Shown: positions 38,601-49,226 of the stretch, piece by piece
How the letters are laid out: each line of letters opens with the position of its first letter
How positions within the stretch are numbered: the stretch's first letter is position 1
Origin: Pseudomonas sp. UYIF39
GTDB taxonomy: Bacteria; Pseudomonadota; Gammaproteobacteria; Pseudomonadales; Pseudomonadaceae
Assembly: GCF_029963765.1 (NCBI RefSeq)
Contig: NZ_JALBYU010000007.1
Span: 124,001 to 188,000 of the forward strand
Reading direction: 5' to 3'
Length of the DNA stretch: 64,000 nucleotides
The notes under the pieces: model-generated
The model's input: only the letters and a program-made list of their open reading frames with translations
Database searches by the model: none
What the model was told of the DNA's origin: nothing
Made by a program: the position numbers and the translations under genes

Positions 38601-41600
38601 CAACCCCGCATCCGCCGCGGTGTTCTCGAACAGATACACATCGTGGTCGTCGGCAGTACCGAACTGACCATCCATGCCGGGGCTGGCGACTATCCGTACG
38701 CCATCCTTGAGCACGTCGTCGTTATCCACCGTGCCGAAGTTGAGCACACCGTCCGCGCCCACGTCGTAAGCCGTGGCATAGGCCGCCGGGTTGTTCGACG
38801 TCTGGTCGACGATCAGATTACTGATGGTGCGCGGCTGCGAGTCAAACACATAGCCGCTGTTCTGCTGGTAAGACGATCCCGGGATGGCTGGCGAGCCGGG
38901 GCCAAAGAAGCCGGCAGGTGCACCTTCCGCCGGATTGAAGACCGGATCGGTCAAACGCGGGAAGGTGTTATCCGCGGCACCAAACTCGGTGTTGTTAATG
39001 CCGTTGAGGTTCATCAGATTGTTGTTCGAGCCATCGACCGCACGCAGGCCCAACGGCGCGCGGATATTCGGGATCAGCGAGAGGATGTCCTGACCGGCCG
39101 CGTCTGCCTCGGCAATCTTGATCTGATCAAGAATGAAGTTGAGGTCGGAGCGGACCATGTGAAGGCCCTCGCCACCCGCAGTGGCATCGACTACCGGTGC
39201 CTGCACCGTCGGCACAACCGGCGCGCCGGGAACCACCACGGCCGTCGGCTGCGAGAACACTATTTCAGTCGTGCCATGACCATCCAGGTAGATCGCCTTG
39301 ACCCGCAGTGACAGCCCGGCAAGGTCCGGGGAGACCTTGAACGAGGTGCCGTCGGCACTTTGGAACGCCAGGTCACCTGCAGGCAGCAGGATGATGTCTT
39401 CGAACACGCCACTGCCAGGCGTGGATTCGAACTGCCAGTAGTAGGACACTGAGGTGTTGTTGACAGTACCCTGCAGGTTACCCAGCCCGATGTTGTTGGC
39501 ATCGCGCACACCGGCCATGCTCACCGTCAGTGTGTCGCCCACGGTGATCGCGCCGCCGTTTCCGTCCGTGACGGTCGGCCTGCCCACCGGTTGTGCGTTC
39601 AGCCCCGTCACCAGCACTTGCTGGGTATCGGCGAATTGCAGGCGTTCGATATGCAGCAAGGTATCGGTGCCGTCACGACCCACTTCGGTATCGGTCACCG
39701 TCCAGACATCGTCCGCCACATTGGCCGTACCGCGGGTGTCACGCGTCACCACATACTCGGACTGAAGCCCGGAGTAAATGGCGGTGTCGAAGGCCGCCCC
39801 GCCCGTCGAGGTGCCGGGCATGATTTCCCGTACAGCCTTGAGCTGACCCGGGTTATACGTGCCGTCCAGCATGAACGGAATCATATCGACCATGCTGTCG
39901 AAGGTGGCGATCTCGGGGCCGGTATGGTTGGTGTCACCGGGGGCATACACTGCAATTCTGACGTTGATCCATTTGTCGCCGTCGATCAGATCATCGCCAC
40001 CGCGACCCTCGATCAGGTCACTGCCATTGCCACCGAGAATGATGTTGCCCGTGGCAAAACCGGTGGTCGGCAAACCGGCATCGGCCAGAAACTGCTCCAG
40101 TCCGCGGATCAACGCCACATTGGTCAGTGCACCGCCCGTGGCACCACCGTGGTTGATGATCGTGACCGCATCAACATCATCGCCTTTGAGCACATCGGCG
40201 AACTTCGAACCGGACAAGCCTTCGACCTCGGCAAAACGGTCGAGAATCGAGGCCGGCGAGGCACCGACCGGATTGAACACCCCGGTGTTCTGGTTTGGCG
40301 CGTTGCCGTGTGGCTGAGCCAGCGCGGCCAAGGACAGGTCGACGGTCACGCCGACCCTGTCATTCTTGTAGGTCACCCAGTCGAAACCGGACATGCCGTC
40401 CATCTTGTCCTGGGCATCGCTGCCGACAAAGATGTCATCGCCACCCTCGCCGATCATTTCGTCGAAGCCACCACCACCGACAAAGATGTCGTTGCCGATC
40501 GTATCGTCAGTGAGCAACGGCGCGGCGTTATCGCCAGGTGCACCGTCCTGGGTGCCTTTCTCGATCCAGTCATCACCTTCGTTGCCGGTAGGTGGCAGGT
40601 TGGTCTTGGCGCCGAGGATGAAATCGTCACCCTGACCGCCGAAGGTGGTGGTGATGTCTTCGGTGGTGACGATGAAGTCCTGGCCGTCGCCCCCCAGGAT
40701 CAGGTTGCCTGCAACCAGCATGCTACCGGCCACGATCACATCGTTGCCGGCATTACCTTCCAGACGGTTGTCGCCGAACGAGTCGGTGATGATGTCATCG
40801 CCCGCACCGCCCAGTACCGCATCGTTGCCGGCACCGCCTTCGAGGCGATCGTTACCGCCGTCGCCGTAAACAGTGTCATCGCCGTCACCGGAGATGATGA
40901 TGTCATTTCCGGCGGTACCGCCTAGGACAACATGGTCTTCACCGGTGTATTGCAGATAATTACTGTCCGCTCCCACGGTGTTGGGGTTGTCGCGGATCAC
41001 CAGCGGCACGATTTCCACTCCGTTGATCATGAGGCCGCCCGTCGGATCGGCGCTGCCGTCCGCGCCAAGGTTAGTGAACTGATTGGCCTGATTCACTTCG
41101 AGGCTGAACGTCGGCGTCAGGAACACGGTGTTCGACAGGTGGGTGACATCGCTGTTGAGCATGATCAGCTTGGCAAAGGAGTTGTTCTCCAACTCGGTGC
41201 CGAAGTTCAGGCCCGCGGTACGCGACAGGTAGTAGAAGCGGTCGCCGTTCTGCAACGCCTCCAGCTGGGTTTCAAACACGAAGTTGAACGTCGAGCCGAG
41301 CATGCCGCCGAACGGCATTTTCTCCTCGGCGAGGCCACCGACCCAGAAGTCGATGTCGTCGAGGCCCGTGATCGTCACACCCGTCACGTCGTCGGCAGTA
41401 CCCGGCAGCCCATCCTTGCCGGCCAGCGTTACGTTGGCAAAGGCACCGGTGCTGTTAAGGAAGTCCAGGCGGTCAGCCGGTGAACCAGCACCGCCGAATA
41501 CCAGCGCCAAGGCTGCAGCGCGTTTGTCTGCCAGGGTGGTCGCCGCCGTAATCGTGTCATGCGTGCCATAGGCAGCGATGAAGTTGACCAGCGACTCGGG

Positions 41601-43646
41601 GTGCTTGAGGTGGTCCGCAAAGTCAGTCCAACTGATGTACGACTTGAGTTGGCTGTCGCCGGTTGATGCGTACATCTCACGGCGCGCTTCATTCAACGTG
41701 GGGATGCCAGTGTCGCGACCGCGCGCCAGGTTCAGGGCCGGCAAATCGAGCGGCAGACCGAGCAGATTGTTGCGCAACGCTTCGGTGACGAACTCGTCGA
41801 TCTCATTGCCTAGCTGACGGGTCACACCGCGAATGATCGCCCCTGCCGCTTCGTCCGCAGTAGCCCCGCTGCCGGCAAACGCCAGCGGGTTGAGGAAGGC
41901 CGCGATCAGCCCCATTTGCGAGTCCGGGTTATTCGGGTCAGTGAGGAGCGGATTGAATTCGGGGTCGAAGCGATCGACGGTCTCGGTCAACATCGAGTGA
42001 CCGAAGCGGTACACCACGTGGGCGAACTCGGCGAGGATTGCCGGGTTGATCGAGGTGTCATACCCGTTGGGGGCAAGGAATCCGTCGATCTGCGGCTGAA
42101 CGGTCCGCGCGAACTCCTCGAACACCAGGTGCTGGTACTGCATCTCGGTGCCGAACTTGGCGGCCTGGAACAGGCGTTCGCCGTCCCACACCAACGCCGC
42201 GATTCCAGCGGGTGTAGTCGGTATGGCGGCCACGTCGTCCACCAGCCACTCATTGAGGAAGGCCAGATCGCCGGCGGCAAGGAGGGTGTCCTTGGTTTGC
42301 TGGACCAGGCGGTTGTGCTCGGAGTGGAACACATGGTGCACAGTGGTCAGGCCGATGTTCTCGTTCACCCGGCCGTCGCCGGCAATGTAGTGAGCGTCGA
42401 GCAGTTCGTTGTCGTAGGTCAGGTTGTTGCCGCCCGCACCAACCGGCTGAGCATTGCCAATATCAGTGTCAGCATCCGCCTGCAGAACCCCGCCGACGAC
42501 TACCGGCGCGGCATTGTGGGCGATGTCGTCGAGGAAGCCATGCCCGGCGCTCACGGCGCTGGCCAGGCTGATCGGAGCATCCCGATTGCCTTCGACCAGT
42601 TGAGTGACGTCATCCGCTGTCCCGGCGATCCCGTCAGCACCGTTGCTGACGCGCATCACCACCTGCGGCATGCCGCTCGCCCCCCGGATGAAGTTGCCAT
42701 ACGCATCCGTTGCCAGCAGCGGCACGTTGTGCACATCAGCGTCGGTCAGGTTGATGCCGAGAATGTCACGGGCCTGGGCCTTGACCACTGCCCAGGTCGC
42801 CATGCCGCCATTTTCGCCGTCGCCATCATCGGCAGTGCCGAACTTGCCGTCGGCGCCGAGATCGCGGTTGGTAATCAAGCGCCCCGTTGCAACAGGGTCA
42901 CCTGCCGCGTTGAGGACATACTCGCGCAGGAACACCTGATGCGAGGGGTGCGAGCTGTAAGTTTGGCTTTGGTCCACGAACGGCGAGGTGGTGTTGGGCT
43001 GGCCATCATCGGCAGTGCCGAGTATTCCGTCCGCGCCGGGGGTATGCACTGCACGTGGCAGCACCATGAAGTTGGTCGGGCTGCCCGGTACGAACAACGG
43101 ATCGTCCGGCTGCAACGGAATAAAAACGAAGTCGGTACTGCTCTTGGTGACCAGGTCGAGGCCGTGGTCGAAGAACTGGCCGAAGAAGGTCATCCACGAG
43201 TTGAAGCCGGCGGTCAGACCGGCGTCCGCCGACACGTTGGGGATGAAGAACACTTCCTTGTCGTCGGCCGTGCCGAACACGCCATCCAGACCGGGGCTGA
43301 TCACCGGGTCTGCACCGCCATTCGCCGCTACTGCGGCCGGGTTATTGGCGGTCTGGTCGACAATCAGGTTACTGATAATCCGTGGCTGCGGGTCGACCAC
43401 CGTCCCTGACGCGGCATACGCCGCTCGATACTGGGCATCAAGCAGGCGCAGGAAGGAATTGTCCGCGGCGCCAAACTCGCTTTGCCCGGCGACCAGATTG
43501 TTGTAGCTGCCATCGACGGTACGCAGGCCGAATGGCACTTGGCTGTTAGGTAGCAAATCACTGAGGCTGGCGCCGTCGGCATGCGCTTCTGCGATGAAGA
43601 TTTGCTTGAGGATGAACTCCAGGTCCGACTTGTTGAAATTGGCCAT
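32604..43646 (-). CDS. Giant RTX exoprotein with two animal-type heme-peroxidase modules (MopA-like)
   Basis: 3680 residues from the ATG at 43646 (GAGG upstream; the frame is open to 43775 without support). Module 1 (about 1-1490) and module 2 (about 1497-2960) are homologous. Each has a heme peroxidase domain with distal DH in [13 protein letters not shown] (His 161 and 1699), RVNENIGL supplying the RxxE pair, EHNRL, and proximal His in [13 protein letters not shown] (550 and 2084), then an RTX-like Gly/Asp tract. Three Ig-like repeats (about 2965-3260) and a dense RTX block (about 3270-3600) follow, ending in DFILAT, a type I secretion-like tail. No N-terminal signal peptide. The family includes Mn(II)-oxidising MopA of Pseudomonas putida; that role here is inference. 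The exporter genes are divergent. Confidence 0.9.
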   Translation of the reverse strand: MANFNKSDLEFILKQIFIAEAHADGASLSDLLPNSQVPFGLRTVDGSYNNLVAGQSEFGAADNSFLRLLDAQYRAAYAASGTVVDPQPRIISNLIVDQTANNPAAVAANGGADPVISPGLDGVFGTADDKEVFFIPNVSADAGLTAGFNSWMTFFGQFFDHGLDLVTKSSTDFVFIPLQPDDPLFVPGSPTNFMVLPRAVHTPGADGILGTADDGQPNTTSPFVDQSQTYSSHPSHQVFLREYVLNAAGDPVATGRLITNRDLGADGKFGTADDGDGENGGMATWAVVKAQARDILGINLTDADVHNVPLLATDAYGNFIRGASGMPQVVMRVSNGADGIAGTADDVTQLVEGNRDAPISLASAVSAGHGFLDDIAHNAAPVVVGGVLQADADTDIGNAQPVGAGGNNLTYDNELLDAHYIAGDGRVNENIGLTTVHHVFHSEHNRLVQQTKDTLLAAGDLAFLNEWLVDDVAAIPTTPAGIAALVWDGERLFQAAKFGTEMQYQHLVFEEFARTVQPQIDGFLAPNGYDTSINPAILAEFAHVVYRFGHSMLTETVDRFDPEFNPLLTDPNNPDSQMGLIAAFLNPLAFAGSGATADEAAGAIIRGVTRQLGNEIDEFVTEALRNNLLGLPLDLPALNLARGRDTGIPTLNEARREMYASTGDSQLKSYISWTDFADHLKHPESLVNFIAAYGTHDTITAATTLADKRAAALALVFGGAGSPADRLDFLNSTGAFANVTLAGKDGLPGTADDVTGVTITGLDDIDFWVGGLAEEKMPFGGMLGSTFNFVFETQLEALQNGDRFYYLSRTAGLNFGTELENNSFAKLIMLNSDVTHLSNTVFLTPTFSLEVNQANQFTNLGADGSADPTGGLMINGVEIVPLVIRDNPNTVGADSNYLQYTGEDHVVLGGTAGNDIIISGDGDDTVYGDGGNDRLEGGAGNDAVLGGAGDDIITDSFGDNRLEGNAGNDVIVAGSMLVAGNLILGGDGQDFIVTTEDITTTFGGQGDDFILGAKTNLPPTGNEGDDWIEKGTQDGAPGDNAAPLLTDDTIGNDIFVGGGGFDEMIGEGGDDIFVGSDAQDKMDGMSGFDWVTYKNDRVGVTVDLSLAALAQPHGNAPNQNTGVFNPVGASPASILDRFAEVEGLSGSKFADVLKGDDVDAVTIINHGGATGGALTNVALIRGLEQFLADAGLPTTGFATGNIILGGNGSDLIEGRGGDDLIDGDKWINVRIAVYAPGDTNHTGPEIATFDSMVDMIPFMLDGTYNPGQLKAVREIMPGTSTGGAAFDTAIYSGLQSEYVVTRDTRGTANVADDVWTVTDTEVGRDGTDTLLHIERLQFADTQQVLVTGLNAQPVGRPTVTDGNGGAITVGDTLTVSMAGVRDANNIGLGNLQGTVNNTSVSYYWQFESTPGSGVFEDIILLPAGDLAFQSADGTSFKVSPDLAGLSLRVKAIYLDGHGTTEIVFSQPTAVVVPGAPVVPTVQAPVVDATAGGEGLHMVRSDLNFILDQIKIAEADAAGQDILSLIPNIRAPLGLRAVDGSNNNLMNLNGINNTEFGAADNTFPRLTDPVFNPAEGAPAGFFGPGSPAIPGSSYQQNSGYVFDSQPRTISNLIVDQTSNNPAAYATAYDVGADGVLNFGTVDNDDVLKDGVRIVASPGMDGQFGTADDHDVYLFENTAADAGLSAPFNAWMTFFGQFFDHGLDLVTKGGSGTIFIPLQPDDPLYVPGGHTNFMVLTRATNQPGADGVLGTADDIHEHTNTTSPFVDQNQTYSSHPSHQVFLRGYELTDNGPIATGRLITNRDLGADGKYGTADDSEIGGMATWKVVKAQANDILGIHLTDADVENGPLLATDAYGNFIKGPNGFPMVVMKGADGLGGTADDVLVEGNPLSPISLTNAVRTGHQFLADIAHNAAPVFSSGVLVPDADTDIGNAVPFNPQTGANLAYDNELLDAHYIAGDGRVNENIGLTAVHAIFHSEHNRLVAQTKDTVLDSGDVAFLNEWLLTPVSGLPANQAEIDALVWNGERLFQAAKFGTEMQYQHLVFEEFARTIQPRVDLFFAPTQVYDVDLDASIVAEFAHTVYRFGHSMLTETVDRFDVDFNVIGDPNSADPDQQLGLIAAFLNPLAYAASGVTPEDATSAIVRGMTRQAGNEIDEFVTEALRNNLLGLPLDLPALNIARGRDVGIPSLNAVRRDIYSQTGDTQLKPYTSWVDLVQHLKHPESLINFIAAYGTHDTITEATTLEGKRAAAMALVFGGADAPADRLDFLNGSNTWANVTQAGKDGALGTADDLKGVTITGVDAIDLWIGGLAEEKTPFGGMLGSTFNFVFENQLEKLQDGDRFYYLERTAGLSMNAELESNSFAKLIMANTSATHLPGLVFSDPGFYLERDQTKQYNDGLGNADPLGENGEQVVFRDNPLTAGPDTNYIRYSGEEHIVLGGTNGADILVSSEGDDTVWGDGGNDRIDGGYGNDQLRGGAGDDIITDVGGDDNIQGGDGNDVLHGGNGVNLIIGGFGNDFIVTGEDASEAIGGQGNDFILGSKANEQDMGNEGDDWIEKGTSDGAPGDNFDPAGNDPVIGHDVFIGGNENDKFNGEGGDDIMVGSLGLGDRYIGGSGYDWATFKGLAQGVTIDYTDRFFDVPPMPGSGASALVRFDIMEGLSGSSHGDFLRGDNEDATSLPTAGATGSVLTNINLINGLADLLPDGATFFDGGNIILGGSGSDLIEGRGGDDIIDGDKWLNVRISVRANADGTGPEIATFDSMEPMVQLMLNGTYNPGQLVIVREILTGDNSFDTALFSGNLGEYGIEIDGDTVIVTDSVAGRDGVDHLTGIERLQFADVAQSSGVGTAQNNDPLGHLAILDAATGVRDGTPVAGQLLRVSDRGVHDADNQSVANPTGAVTGAVAYYWQVENIPGSGIFEDITFVAAGEATRATGTTFRVGADEAGLNIRVRAVYQDAKGTLEIVDSSGNSTPTEGPTVTGLAVQNQLLTADPASIVDLDGLSNPQFTYQWQANDGLGFVNIAGATGSTFALGQAQVGQEVRVVMGYVDDFGVTESVSSNILGPVDNVNDAPTAGPSVTGLAVQNQVLTANPASIIDVDGLSNPQFTYQWQANNGSGFVNIAGATSSTFALGQAQVGQAVRVVVGYVDDFGAAESVSSNILGPVANVNDAPTGVLLISDTTPDQGQVLTALTGGIADPDGLGTFSFQWQQGVGASFTNINGATAATFTPGAAQVNLQLRVIVRYTDGFGTLESVTSAATAAVVIQGVVLQGNALANTLTGTAGNDVLSGLGGNDTLNGLAGIDQLFGGTGNDILNGGDDNDVLNGEDGNDTLNGGFGADAMSGGAGNDTFVVDNVGDLVTEALGGGTDLVQTSLTNYLLGANVENLTYTGTGNFTGTGNALANTITGGVGNDFLNGGAGADRMLGGAGNDTYVVDAALDVVVEVAGGGTDTVQTSLASYTLGTDVENLTYTGVGNFVGNGNGLNNVITGGVGNDTLNGGGGNDILTGNGGNDTLNGDAGNDQLFGGIGTDTLNGGTGDDSLDGGDGADVLNGGTGNDTLLGGDGNDTLLGGSGNDFIDGGAGDDTVTGGAGNDIMVASSGNDIFMFAAGFGTDQIIGFDANPVGGQDRLDISAFGVTAATFAASVIITDVGADTLISSAGIADSIRLVGVADATTVTAADFILAT
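34745..43646 (-). repeat. Intragenic tandem duplication, two units of about 4.5 kb
   Basis: The peroxidase plus RTX module occurs twice in one reading frame. Unit 1 begins at 43646 ([19 protein letters not shown]) and unit 2 at about 39158 ([19 protein letters not shown]). Matching landmarks are 1534-1538 codons apart: distal His codons at 43164-43166 and 38550-38552, proximal His codons at 41997-41999 and 37395-37397. The units have diverged in places, so the duplication is not recent. Confidence 0.88.
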
Positions 43647-44328
43647 TTTGATTGCCCTCGATCTCTTTGGGGAAAGGACACGGGACGATAAGAATCCTCC
43701 CGCGCCCAGTCCGGTGCTGGCTTGCGCAGTGTGTTGGTTCTTTTTTTTTTGGCGATCGCTGGCGCGGGATGGCAAAGCCGTTACACGGCTCCCCGGGATG
43801 CACGCCTGGAATTCGCGAAAGAATGGCTCGCTCGGCGATTAGGCAGAGCGAACCCGAGCCTTGGGTGGGCCATGGAAACTTGAAGTAACGGCGAACTTCC
43901 TGAACAGCCCCTTCACTCCGCAGTAGAACGAAATCATCGACATGGTGTGCTCCATCGGGAAAATCATCACACCTTGCGTTGCCAAAAAGTTGACAGGCTT
44001 CAGGCGAGCGGCTCCCTCAATGACTGAGACTAAAGTCGCACAGCGAAAAATTGTCAATTTTACGACATGCAAAACAGACGACTGGCGATTGACCTCACAA
44101 CTATCTGTTTTTAAAAGACTTATAGATAGTTCATTGCAGCATTAGAGCGAAATGTTATTTCAGATTGTTTCGACGCCACCTACGTTGCTGGCTATGGAAG
44201 CAACGCAGAGATTTGCAGGAGATCCGCCCTAGAGCGACCACCCTGCGTATCGACAAACTGCCTGCGGACTACATCTGTTAGCTGTTGCGCCGCAAGGGCT
44301 AACGGCTTTTCGAAGAGGGGTCACCCAA
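43647..44328. promoter_or_regulatory. Divergent control region of the peroxidase-RTX gene and its secretion operon
   Basis: 680 bp without a supported gene. It contains a run of 11 or so T near 43741 (A-tract on the coding strand of the giant gene) and a near-palindrome at 44278-44302 (TTAGC...GCTAA around TTGCGCCGCAA), 27 bp before the ATPase gene. No clear -35/-10 pair or known operator could be assigned. Regulation of the two transcripts from here is inferred from the layout. Confidence 0.5.
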
Positions 44329-46065
44329 ATGCACAAACAATCGAGCACTCGATCAGAACTGGCTGACGCGCTTTTTCGACTTCGCCGCAGTTTTTACTCG
44401 CTGGCAGGGTTCAGCGGCGTCATCAACGTCATGATGTTGACGCCAGCTATTTATATGCTGCAGGTCTATGATCGGGCCTTGGTCAGTCGCAACGTCACAA
44501 CGTTGACGATGTTGACCATTCTGGTGATAGGCCTGTTCTTGCTGATGGCCACGCTGGAAATGTTCCGCACCCGCGTGCTCATCCGGGTCGGTAACTGCCT
44601 CGACATGGACCTCAATCGACGCATTTTCACCGCGGCATTCGAGCGCAACCTGAGCCGCGCCGGAGGTAATCCGGCCCAGGCCCTGCAGGATCTCGCGCAG
44701 GTGCGTCAGTTCCTCACCGGCAATGGCCTGTTCGCTTTCTTTGATGCGCCATGGACGCCGATCTACCTGCTGGTCGCCTATCTGATCCACCCGCTGCTCG
44801 GACTGGTCACGCTGATCGGCTCGCTGATTCTGGTGGGCCTGGCTTATCTCACCGAGAAGGCGACGCAAAAGCCGCTGGCCGAAGCCAATCAGGCCGCCCT
44901 CTCCTCCGCCAGCTACGCCAACAACAACCTGCGCAACGCCGAAGTCATCGAGGCCATGGGCATGCTGCCGTCGATCGGCAAGCGCTGGTACCAAAGCCAT
45001 TTGCGCATACTGGAAATGCAGACCCTGGCCTCCGACCGTGCCGCCCTGATCAGCAGCACCGGGCGCTTCGTGCGTATCACTTTGCAGTCGCTGATCCTCG
45101 GCGCCGGCGCGCTGCTGGCGATCGAAGGCAAGATCACCCCCGGGATGATGATTGCTTGCTCGATCCTCACCGGCCGCGCGCTGGGCCCGGTGGAACAAGT
45201 CATCGCGTCGTGGAAGCAGCTGCTTGGCTGCCGTTCGGCTTGGGGCCGGTTGAACGAGATGCTGAACGACTATCCGCAACGGCCACCGAGCATGTCACTG
45301 CAGCGGCCGCTGGGCATGCTGGCGGTGGAAAATGTGTATGCCGGCGCCCCCGGCACCGGCAACACGATTCTGCGCGGGGTGAGCTTCAACCTTTCCCCCG
45401 GCGAAAGCCTTGGCATTATTGGTCCATCCGCCTCGGGCAAATCCACCCTCGCCCGCCTGTTGGTCGGCGTCTGGCCGGCACAGGCCGGCAAGGTGCGCCT
45501 GGACGGCGCAGACATATTCACCTGGAACAAGGGCGAACTTGGCCCCTGGCTCGGTTACCTGCCACAGGACGTGGAGCTGTTCGAGGGCACCATCGCCGAC
45601 AACATTGCGCGCTTTGGCGAAGTGGACAGCGACGCGGTCATCAGCGCCGCCAGGACGACTGGAGTGCACGAGATGATCCTGCGTCTTGCGCAGGGTTATG
45701 AGACCCGTCTGGGCACCGATGGCAGTCCGCTTTCCGGTGGCCAGAAGCAACGCATCGCCTTAGCCCGCGCGCTGTATGGAGAACCCAATCTGATTGTGCT
45801 GGACGAGCCGAACGCCAACCTCGACGACGTCGGTGAAAAGGCCTTGGTCGATGCGCTGGCCCAACTCAAAAGCCGCGGTGCCACCGTCATTCTGATTTCC
45901 CACCGTCCCAATGTGCTCTGCGCCGTCGATAAGGTGCTGATGCTGCGTGACGGCGGTGTGCAGATGCTCGGCACTCGCGACGAAGTATTCGCAGCGCTGC
46001 GCAAGGCCAGTGTGATGCCTGCAGGCGCGTCAACTCCGCTGGCCTCCGTCAAAGCACGGGAGTAA
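44329..46065 (+). CDS. Type I secretion ABC transporter/ATPase (PrtD type)
   Basis: Inner-membrane export ATPase, 578 residues: about six membrane helices at 20-290 (NVMMLTPAIYMLQVYDRAL is typical of PrtD/AprD/HasD) and a nucleotide domain with Walker A IIGPSASGKSTLARLLVG, signature PLSGGQKQRIALARALYG, Walker B LIVLDEPNANLD and switch His in LISHRPN. No N-terminal peptidase-like domain, as expected for RTX proteases and peroxidases. First gene of a three-gene operon divergent from the giant peroxidase-RTX gene, its likely cargo. Confidence 0.92.
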   Translation: MHKQSSTRSELADALFRLRRSFYSLAGFSGVINVMMLTPAIYMLQVYDRALVSRNVTTLTMLTILVIGLFLLMATLEMFRTRVLIRVGNCLDMDLNRRIFTAAFERNLSRAGGNPAQALQDLAQVRQFLTGNGLFAFFDAPWTPIYLLVAYLIHPLLGLVTLIGSLILVGLAYLTEKATQKPLAEANQAALSSASYANNNLRNAEVIEAMGMLPSIGKRWYQSHLRILEMQTLASDRAALISSTGRFVRITLQSLILGAGALLAIEGKITPGMMIACSILTGRALGPVEQVIASWKQLLGCRSAWGRLNEMLNDYPQRPPSMSLQRPLGMLAVENVYAGAPGTGNTILRGVSFNLSPGESLGIIGPSASGKSTLARLLVGVWPAQAGKVRLDGADIFTWNKGELGPWLGYLPQDVELFEGTIADNIARFGEVDSDAVISAARTTGVHEMILRLAQGYETRLGTDGSPLSGGQKQRIALARALYGEPNLIVLDEPNANLDDVGEKALVDALAQLKSRGATVILISHRPNVLCAVDKVLMLRDGGVQMLGTRDEVFAALRKASVMPAGASTPLASVKARE

Positions 46066-46071
46066 CCGATC

Positions 46072-47412
46072 ATGCAAATGAGCCAACACACCGACATGAT
46101 TCTCGCCGATCCCAGGAACGTGGTGGATCTGGACGTCGGCAAACCCGTGCGCTGGGGCATGTTGCTGATGCTCGCCGGCTTCGGCGGCTTCCTCCTGTGG
46201 TCCTGGCTGGCGCCGCTGGATGCCGGCGTGGTAGCGACAGGCACGGTAAAAGTCACCAGCAATCGCAAAGCTGTGCAGCATCTGAGCGGCGGTACCGTGG
46301 AGGCCATTCTTGTTCGCGAAGGCGATACAGTGAAAAAGGGCCAGGAAGTGGTCCGCCTCGACTCGCTGCGTGCCGCTGCCGAACAGGGTGCGGTCAGCGC
46401 TCAGTACATCGTCAGCAAGACTGTGGAAAACCGCCTGGAAGCGGAACGTGACGGCCGCGATGTGGTGAACTACGATCCCGAATTGCTCAAGCGCTTCGGC
46501 AATGACTACCGCCTGGTGGCCGCCATGGATCTGCAACAACGCCTGCTGGACACACGGCGTGCCGGCCTCGCTGGTGAAATCAGCATCCTGCAGGAAAACC
46601 TCGCGGCGTCGGCGGTGCAGCTCAAGGGTCTGCAGCAGGTCTATGGCGCCCGTGCCTCGCAGATCAACTTCCTCGACCAGGAACTGAAAGGCACCCGCGT
46701 GCTGGCGGCCGAAGGCTATGTGCCGCGCAACCGTCTGCTTGAGCTGGAACGCAGCAATGCCGACCTCTCCGCCGGCCAGGCCGAAAACCTCAACAACATC
46801 GCTCGCGTGCGTAGCCAGACCACCGAAATCAAGCTGCGCATCCTGCAGCGCCAGCACGATTACCTGAAGGAAGTCGAATCGCAGCTCACCGACACCGCCA
46901 AGGAAAACACCACCTTGGCCGACCGCTTGCGTGCGCTGGACTATGAAGTGACCCACACGGTGATTCGATCGCCCATCGATGGCATGGTCCAGTCCCTGAG
47001 CATCGCTACCATCGGCGGGATCATTCAGCCCGGCTTCAAGATCATGGAAATCGTTCCGGACAACGAACCGCTGCAAGTCGACGCGATGATCCCCGTGCAG
47101 GCCATCGACAAGATGGTCCCCGGCCTGGCCGTGGACATCGCCTTCCCGGCCTTCAACCATGCCCGGACGCCCAACATACCCGGCCGCGTGAAGACCGTCT
47201 CTGCCGACCGTCTGCTCGACGAGGAAAGCAAGCAACCGTTTTATCTGGCTCAGGTGGAAGTTACGCCCGATGGCATGAGCCTTCTTGGCAGCAATCACAT
47301 TCGTCCCGGTATGCCCGCCAGCGTCACCATCAAGACGGGCGAGCGCAACATGATGAGCTACCTTCTCAAACCAATGCTTGAGCGTGTTGACAGCTCCTTC
47401 AAGGAACAATGA
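46072..47412 (+). CDS. Type I secretion membrane-fusion protein, HlyD family (PrtE type)
   Basis: Periplasmic adaptor linking the ATPase to the outer membrane channel. 446 residues: one membrane helix near 28-45 (GMLLMLAGFGGFLLWSWL), a lipoyl-like half (GTVKVTSNRKAVQHLSGGTV), a long coiled hairpin at 100-290, and the second half with VIRSPIDGMVQSLSIATIGG and a beta-barrel domain. Starts seven bases after the ATPase stop; a second ATG two codons on is possible. Confidence 0.92.
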   Translation: MQMSQHTDMILADPRNVVDLDVGKPVRWGMLLMLAGFGGFLLWSWLAPLDAGVVATGTVKVTSNRKAVQHLSGGTVEAILVREGDTVKKGQEVVRLDSLRAAAEQGAVSAQYIVSKTVENRLEAERDGRDVVNYDPELLKRFGNDYRLVAAMDLQQRLLDTRRAGLAGEISILQENLAASAVQLKGLQQVYGARASQINFLDQELKGTRVLAAEGYVPRNRLLELERSNADLSAGQAENLNNIARVRSQTTEIKLRILQRQHDYLKEVESQLTDTAKENTTLADRLRALDYEVTHTVIRSPIDGMVQSLSIATIGGIIQPGFKIMEIVPDNEPLQVDAMIPVQAIDKMVPGLAVDIAFPAFNHARTPNIPGRVKTVSADRLLDEESKQPFYLAQVEVTPDGMSLLGSNHIRPGMPASVTIKTGERNMMSYLLKPMLERVDSSFKEQ

Positions 47413-47413
47413 A

Positions 47414-48742
47414 ATGGACCGTCATTGCCTGTTCTTCTGCCTGCTGGCGCTGTCCCTTCCGGCCAGCGCCATGGACCTCAAACAAGCCTGGGATCTGTTG
47501 CAGTACCAAGGCCCCGTCTATCGCGCCGCCGTGCATGAAAAGGAGGCCGGTGTGGAAAACCGCGCCATCGGCATGGCCGGCCTGCTACCGCAAATCAATG
47601 CCTCGGCCTACGACAACAAGGTCAATGGCACCCAGCGTCAGAGCGGCATCGAAAGGGATCTCGACTACGACTCCAAGGGCGCTAACGTGCGCCTGCGCCA
47701 GCCGCTGTTCAACAAACAGAAGATGGCCGAGTACCGCCAAGGCAAGCAGCGTGCCGACTACAGCGTCGCGGTGTTCGATGCCAAGAGTCAGGACGCCGCA
47801 GTGCGCCTGGCTGAAAGCTATTTCGACGTGCTCCTGGCCAGCGAAACCATCACCCTTGCCAAGTCCAAGCTGAGCGCCTTCGACGAGCAACTCGCCTCGG
47901 CGAAACGGCGCATGGAGTTGGGGGCCGGCACCGTCACCGACATCGACGAGTCGGCCGCTCGCCGCGACCTCGCCGCGGTTGAGCTGATCGAAGCGCAGGA
48001 CAACCTGGTCAACGCGCGCCGCAAGCTTGAGGAATTCATCGGTGAAACCCCCGAATCGCTGACCACCTTGCGTCCGAGCTTCGATACGCCACCGCTGCTA
48101 CCGAGCAACCTGCAAGACTGGTTGGTCAAAGCCCAGGCCGACAGCCCGCTGATCCATGCGCGCCGGCATAGCAGCGACCTCGCCGAAGAAGAAGTAAAGC
48201 GCGCCAGGGCCGGCCACTGGCCAACACTGGATTTCGTTGCCGGTTACACCGCGGGCGAGAGCCAATCAATCTCCGAGCTGAATCAACGCAACCGATACGC
48301 CTCAATCGGGCTGGAAGTAAACTTTCCGTTGTACAACGGTGGCGGCACCAGCGCGTTGACACGCCAGGCCAGTGCCAATAGCTATAAGGCGCTGGACGAA
48401 CTCGACGCCACGCGCCAGGAAGTCATCACCGGCACCACCCGCGAGTATCGTGGCGTAGAGAGCGGCGCCCAACGTATTCACGCGCTGGAGCGGGCAGTGG
48501 AGTCCAACGAACGCTCACTGACTTCGACACGCAAGGGCTTCAAAGAAGGCGGCACCAGCACCAACTCGGACGTCCTCAATGCCGAAGAGCTGCTCTTCGT
48601 TGCGCGCCACGATCTGTTCGAGGCCAAGCTGCGCTACTTGATGTCGCGCCTGCGCCTGGCCTCTTCGGTGGGCAGTCTGGGCGACGACGATATCGACCAC
48701 ATCAACGACTACCTCGGCCCGGAACTGTTGGTCGCCAACTGA
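47414..48742 (+). CDS. Type I secretion outer membrane protein, TolC family (PrtF type)
   Basis: 442 residues with a signal peptide (FCLLALSLPASAMD) and the two-fold repeated outer membrane efflux protein fold (AVRLAESYFDVLLASETITL in the first half, YASIGLEVNFPLYNGGGTSA in the second). The ATG at 47414 has AAGGA upstream and lies one base after the adaptor stop; an earlier in-frame ATG at 47378 lies inside that gene. Completes the exporter for the peroxidase-RTX protein. Confidence 0.92.
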   Translation: MDRHCLFFCLLALSLPASAMDLKQAWDLLQYQGPVYRAAVHEKEAGVENRAIGMAGLLPQINASAYDNKVNGTQRQSGIERDLDYDSKGANVRLRQPLFNKQKMAEYRQGKQRADYSVAVFDAKSQDAAVRLAESYFDVLLASETITLAKSKLSAFDEQLASAKRRMELGAGTVTDIDESAARRDLAAVELIEAQDNLVNARRKLEEFIGETPESLTTLRPSFDTPPLLPSNLQDWLVKAQADSPLIHARRHSSDLAEEEVKRARAGHWPTLDFVAGYTAGESQSISELNQRNRYASIGLEVNFPLYNGGGTSALTRQASANSYKALDELDATRQEVITGTTREYRGVESGAQRIHALERAVESNERSLTSTRKGFKEGGTSTNSDVLNAEELLFVARHDLFEAKLRYLMSRLRLASSVGSLGDDDIDHINDYLGPELLVAN

Positions 48743-49226
48743 ACGTCAACTGCGCGGCAATTTTTTAAAGGTGGTCGGCAAAACCCAGGCACGCAACAGC
48801 GTTCCTTCGCCCACCTTCGACACGGCTTGGCGCACGTCGTCGATACTCAATAGGGCGCCACCGTTGTCCAGTCACGTTCGTTTAAAAACTGCCGGGGGCA
48901 GATGAGCAGGAATGGGCAGAAAGAGCGGCCCTCCCCCCGATTTCGGAGCGAACTCCCCCACTAATGGGTGCTGTTCCCCAGCAATATTCGCGTCTCGATT
49001 AGCACAAAATTTCAGCCTCTGACCAATGTTTGCTGGACCTTCAGGTCATTGCACATGTTTTGTCACAATCCTTGCAATGTAATGACCGAGTGAGCTTCTC
49101 CCGTTCATGAACGTTGGAAACGTCGAGGAGCTGTACCTATATCCATTGGCTTGTTGCATGAAGTAACCCTGTCAACTCAATGGAAGTGCTGCAGTCATCC
49201 TCTGCAACCGTCTTGGGGAAACGCTA
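48743..49226. other. Intergenic region with gene debris
   Basis: Includes a short minus-strand C-terminal fragment (separate entry) and, near 48900-48990, GC-rich sequence (TGGGTGCTGTTCCCC) that may be debris of an insertion sequence; no intact frame. Confidence 0.4.
48746..48871 (-). pseudogene. C-terminal fragment of an unidentified gene
   Basis: A minus-strand frame of about 41 codons, ending at a TGA at 48746-48748, reads LDNGGALLSIDDVRQAVSKV, then GEGTLLRAWVLPTTFKKLPR. It looks like a real protein end but has no start and an upstream stop, so it is a 3' remnant. Family not recognised. Confidence 0.4.

Noticed and set aside
33549..43409. Very long plus-strand open frames (for example 35778-39311, 33549-35672, 39591-40925, 41916-43409) opposite the giant gene
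   Set aside because: They are antisense shadows of a high-GC Gly/Asp repeat gene; their translations are unlike any protein family and mirror the repeat periodicity of the real gene.
46030..47409. Minus-strand frame of 459 codons opposite the HlyD-type gene
   Set aside because: Shadow of a well-supported secretion adaptor gene in an operon.
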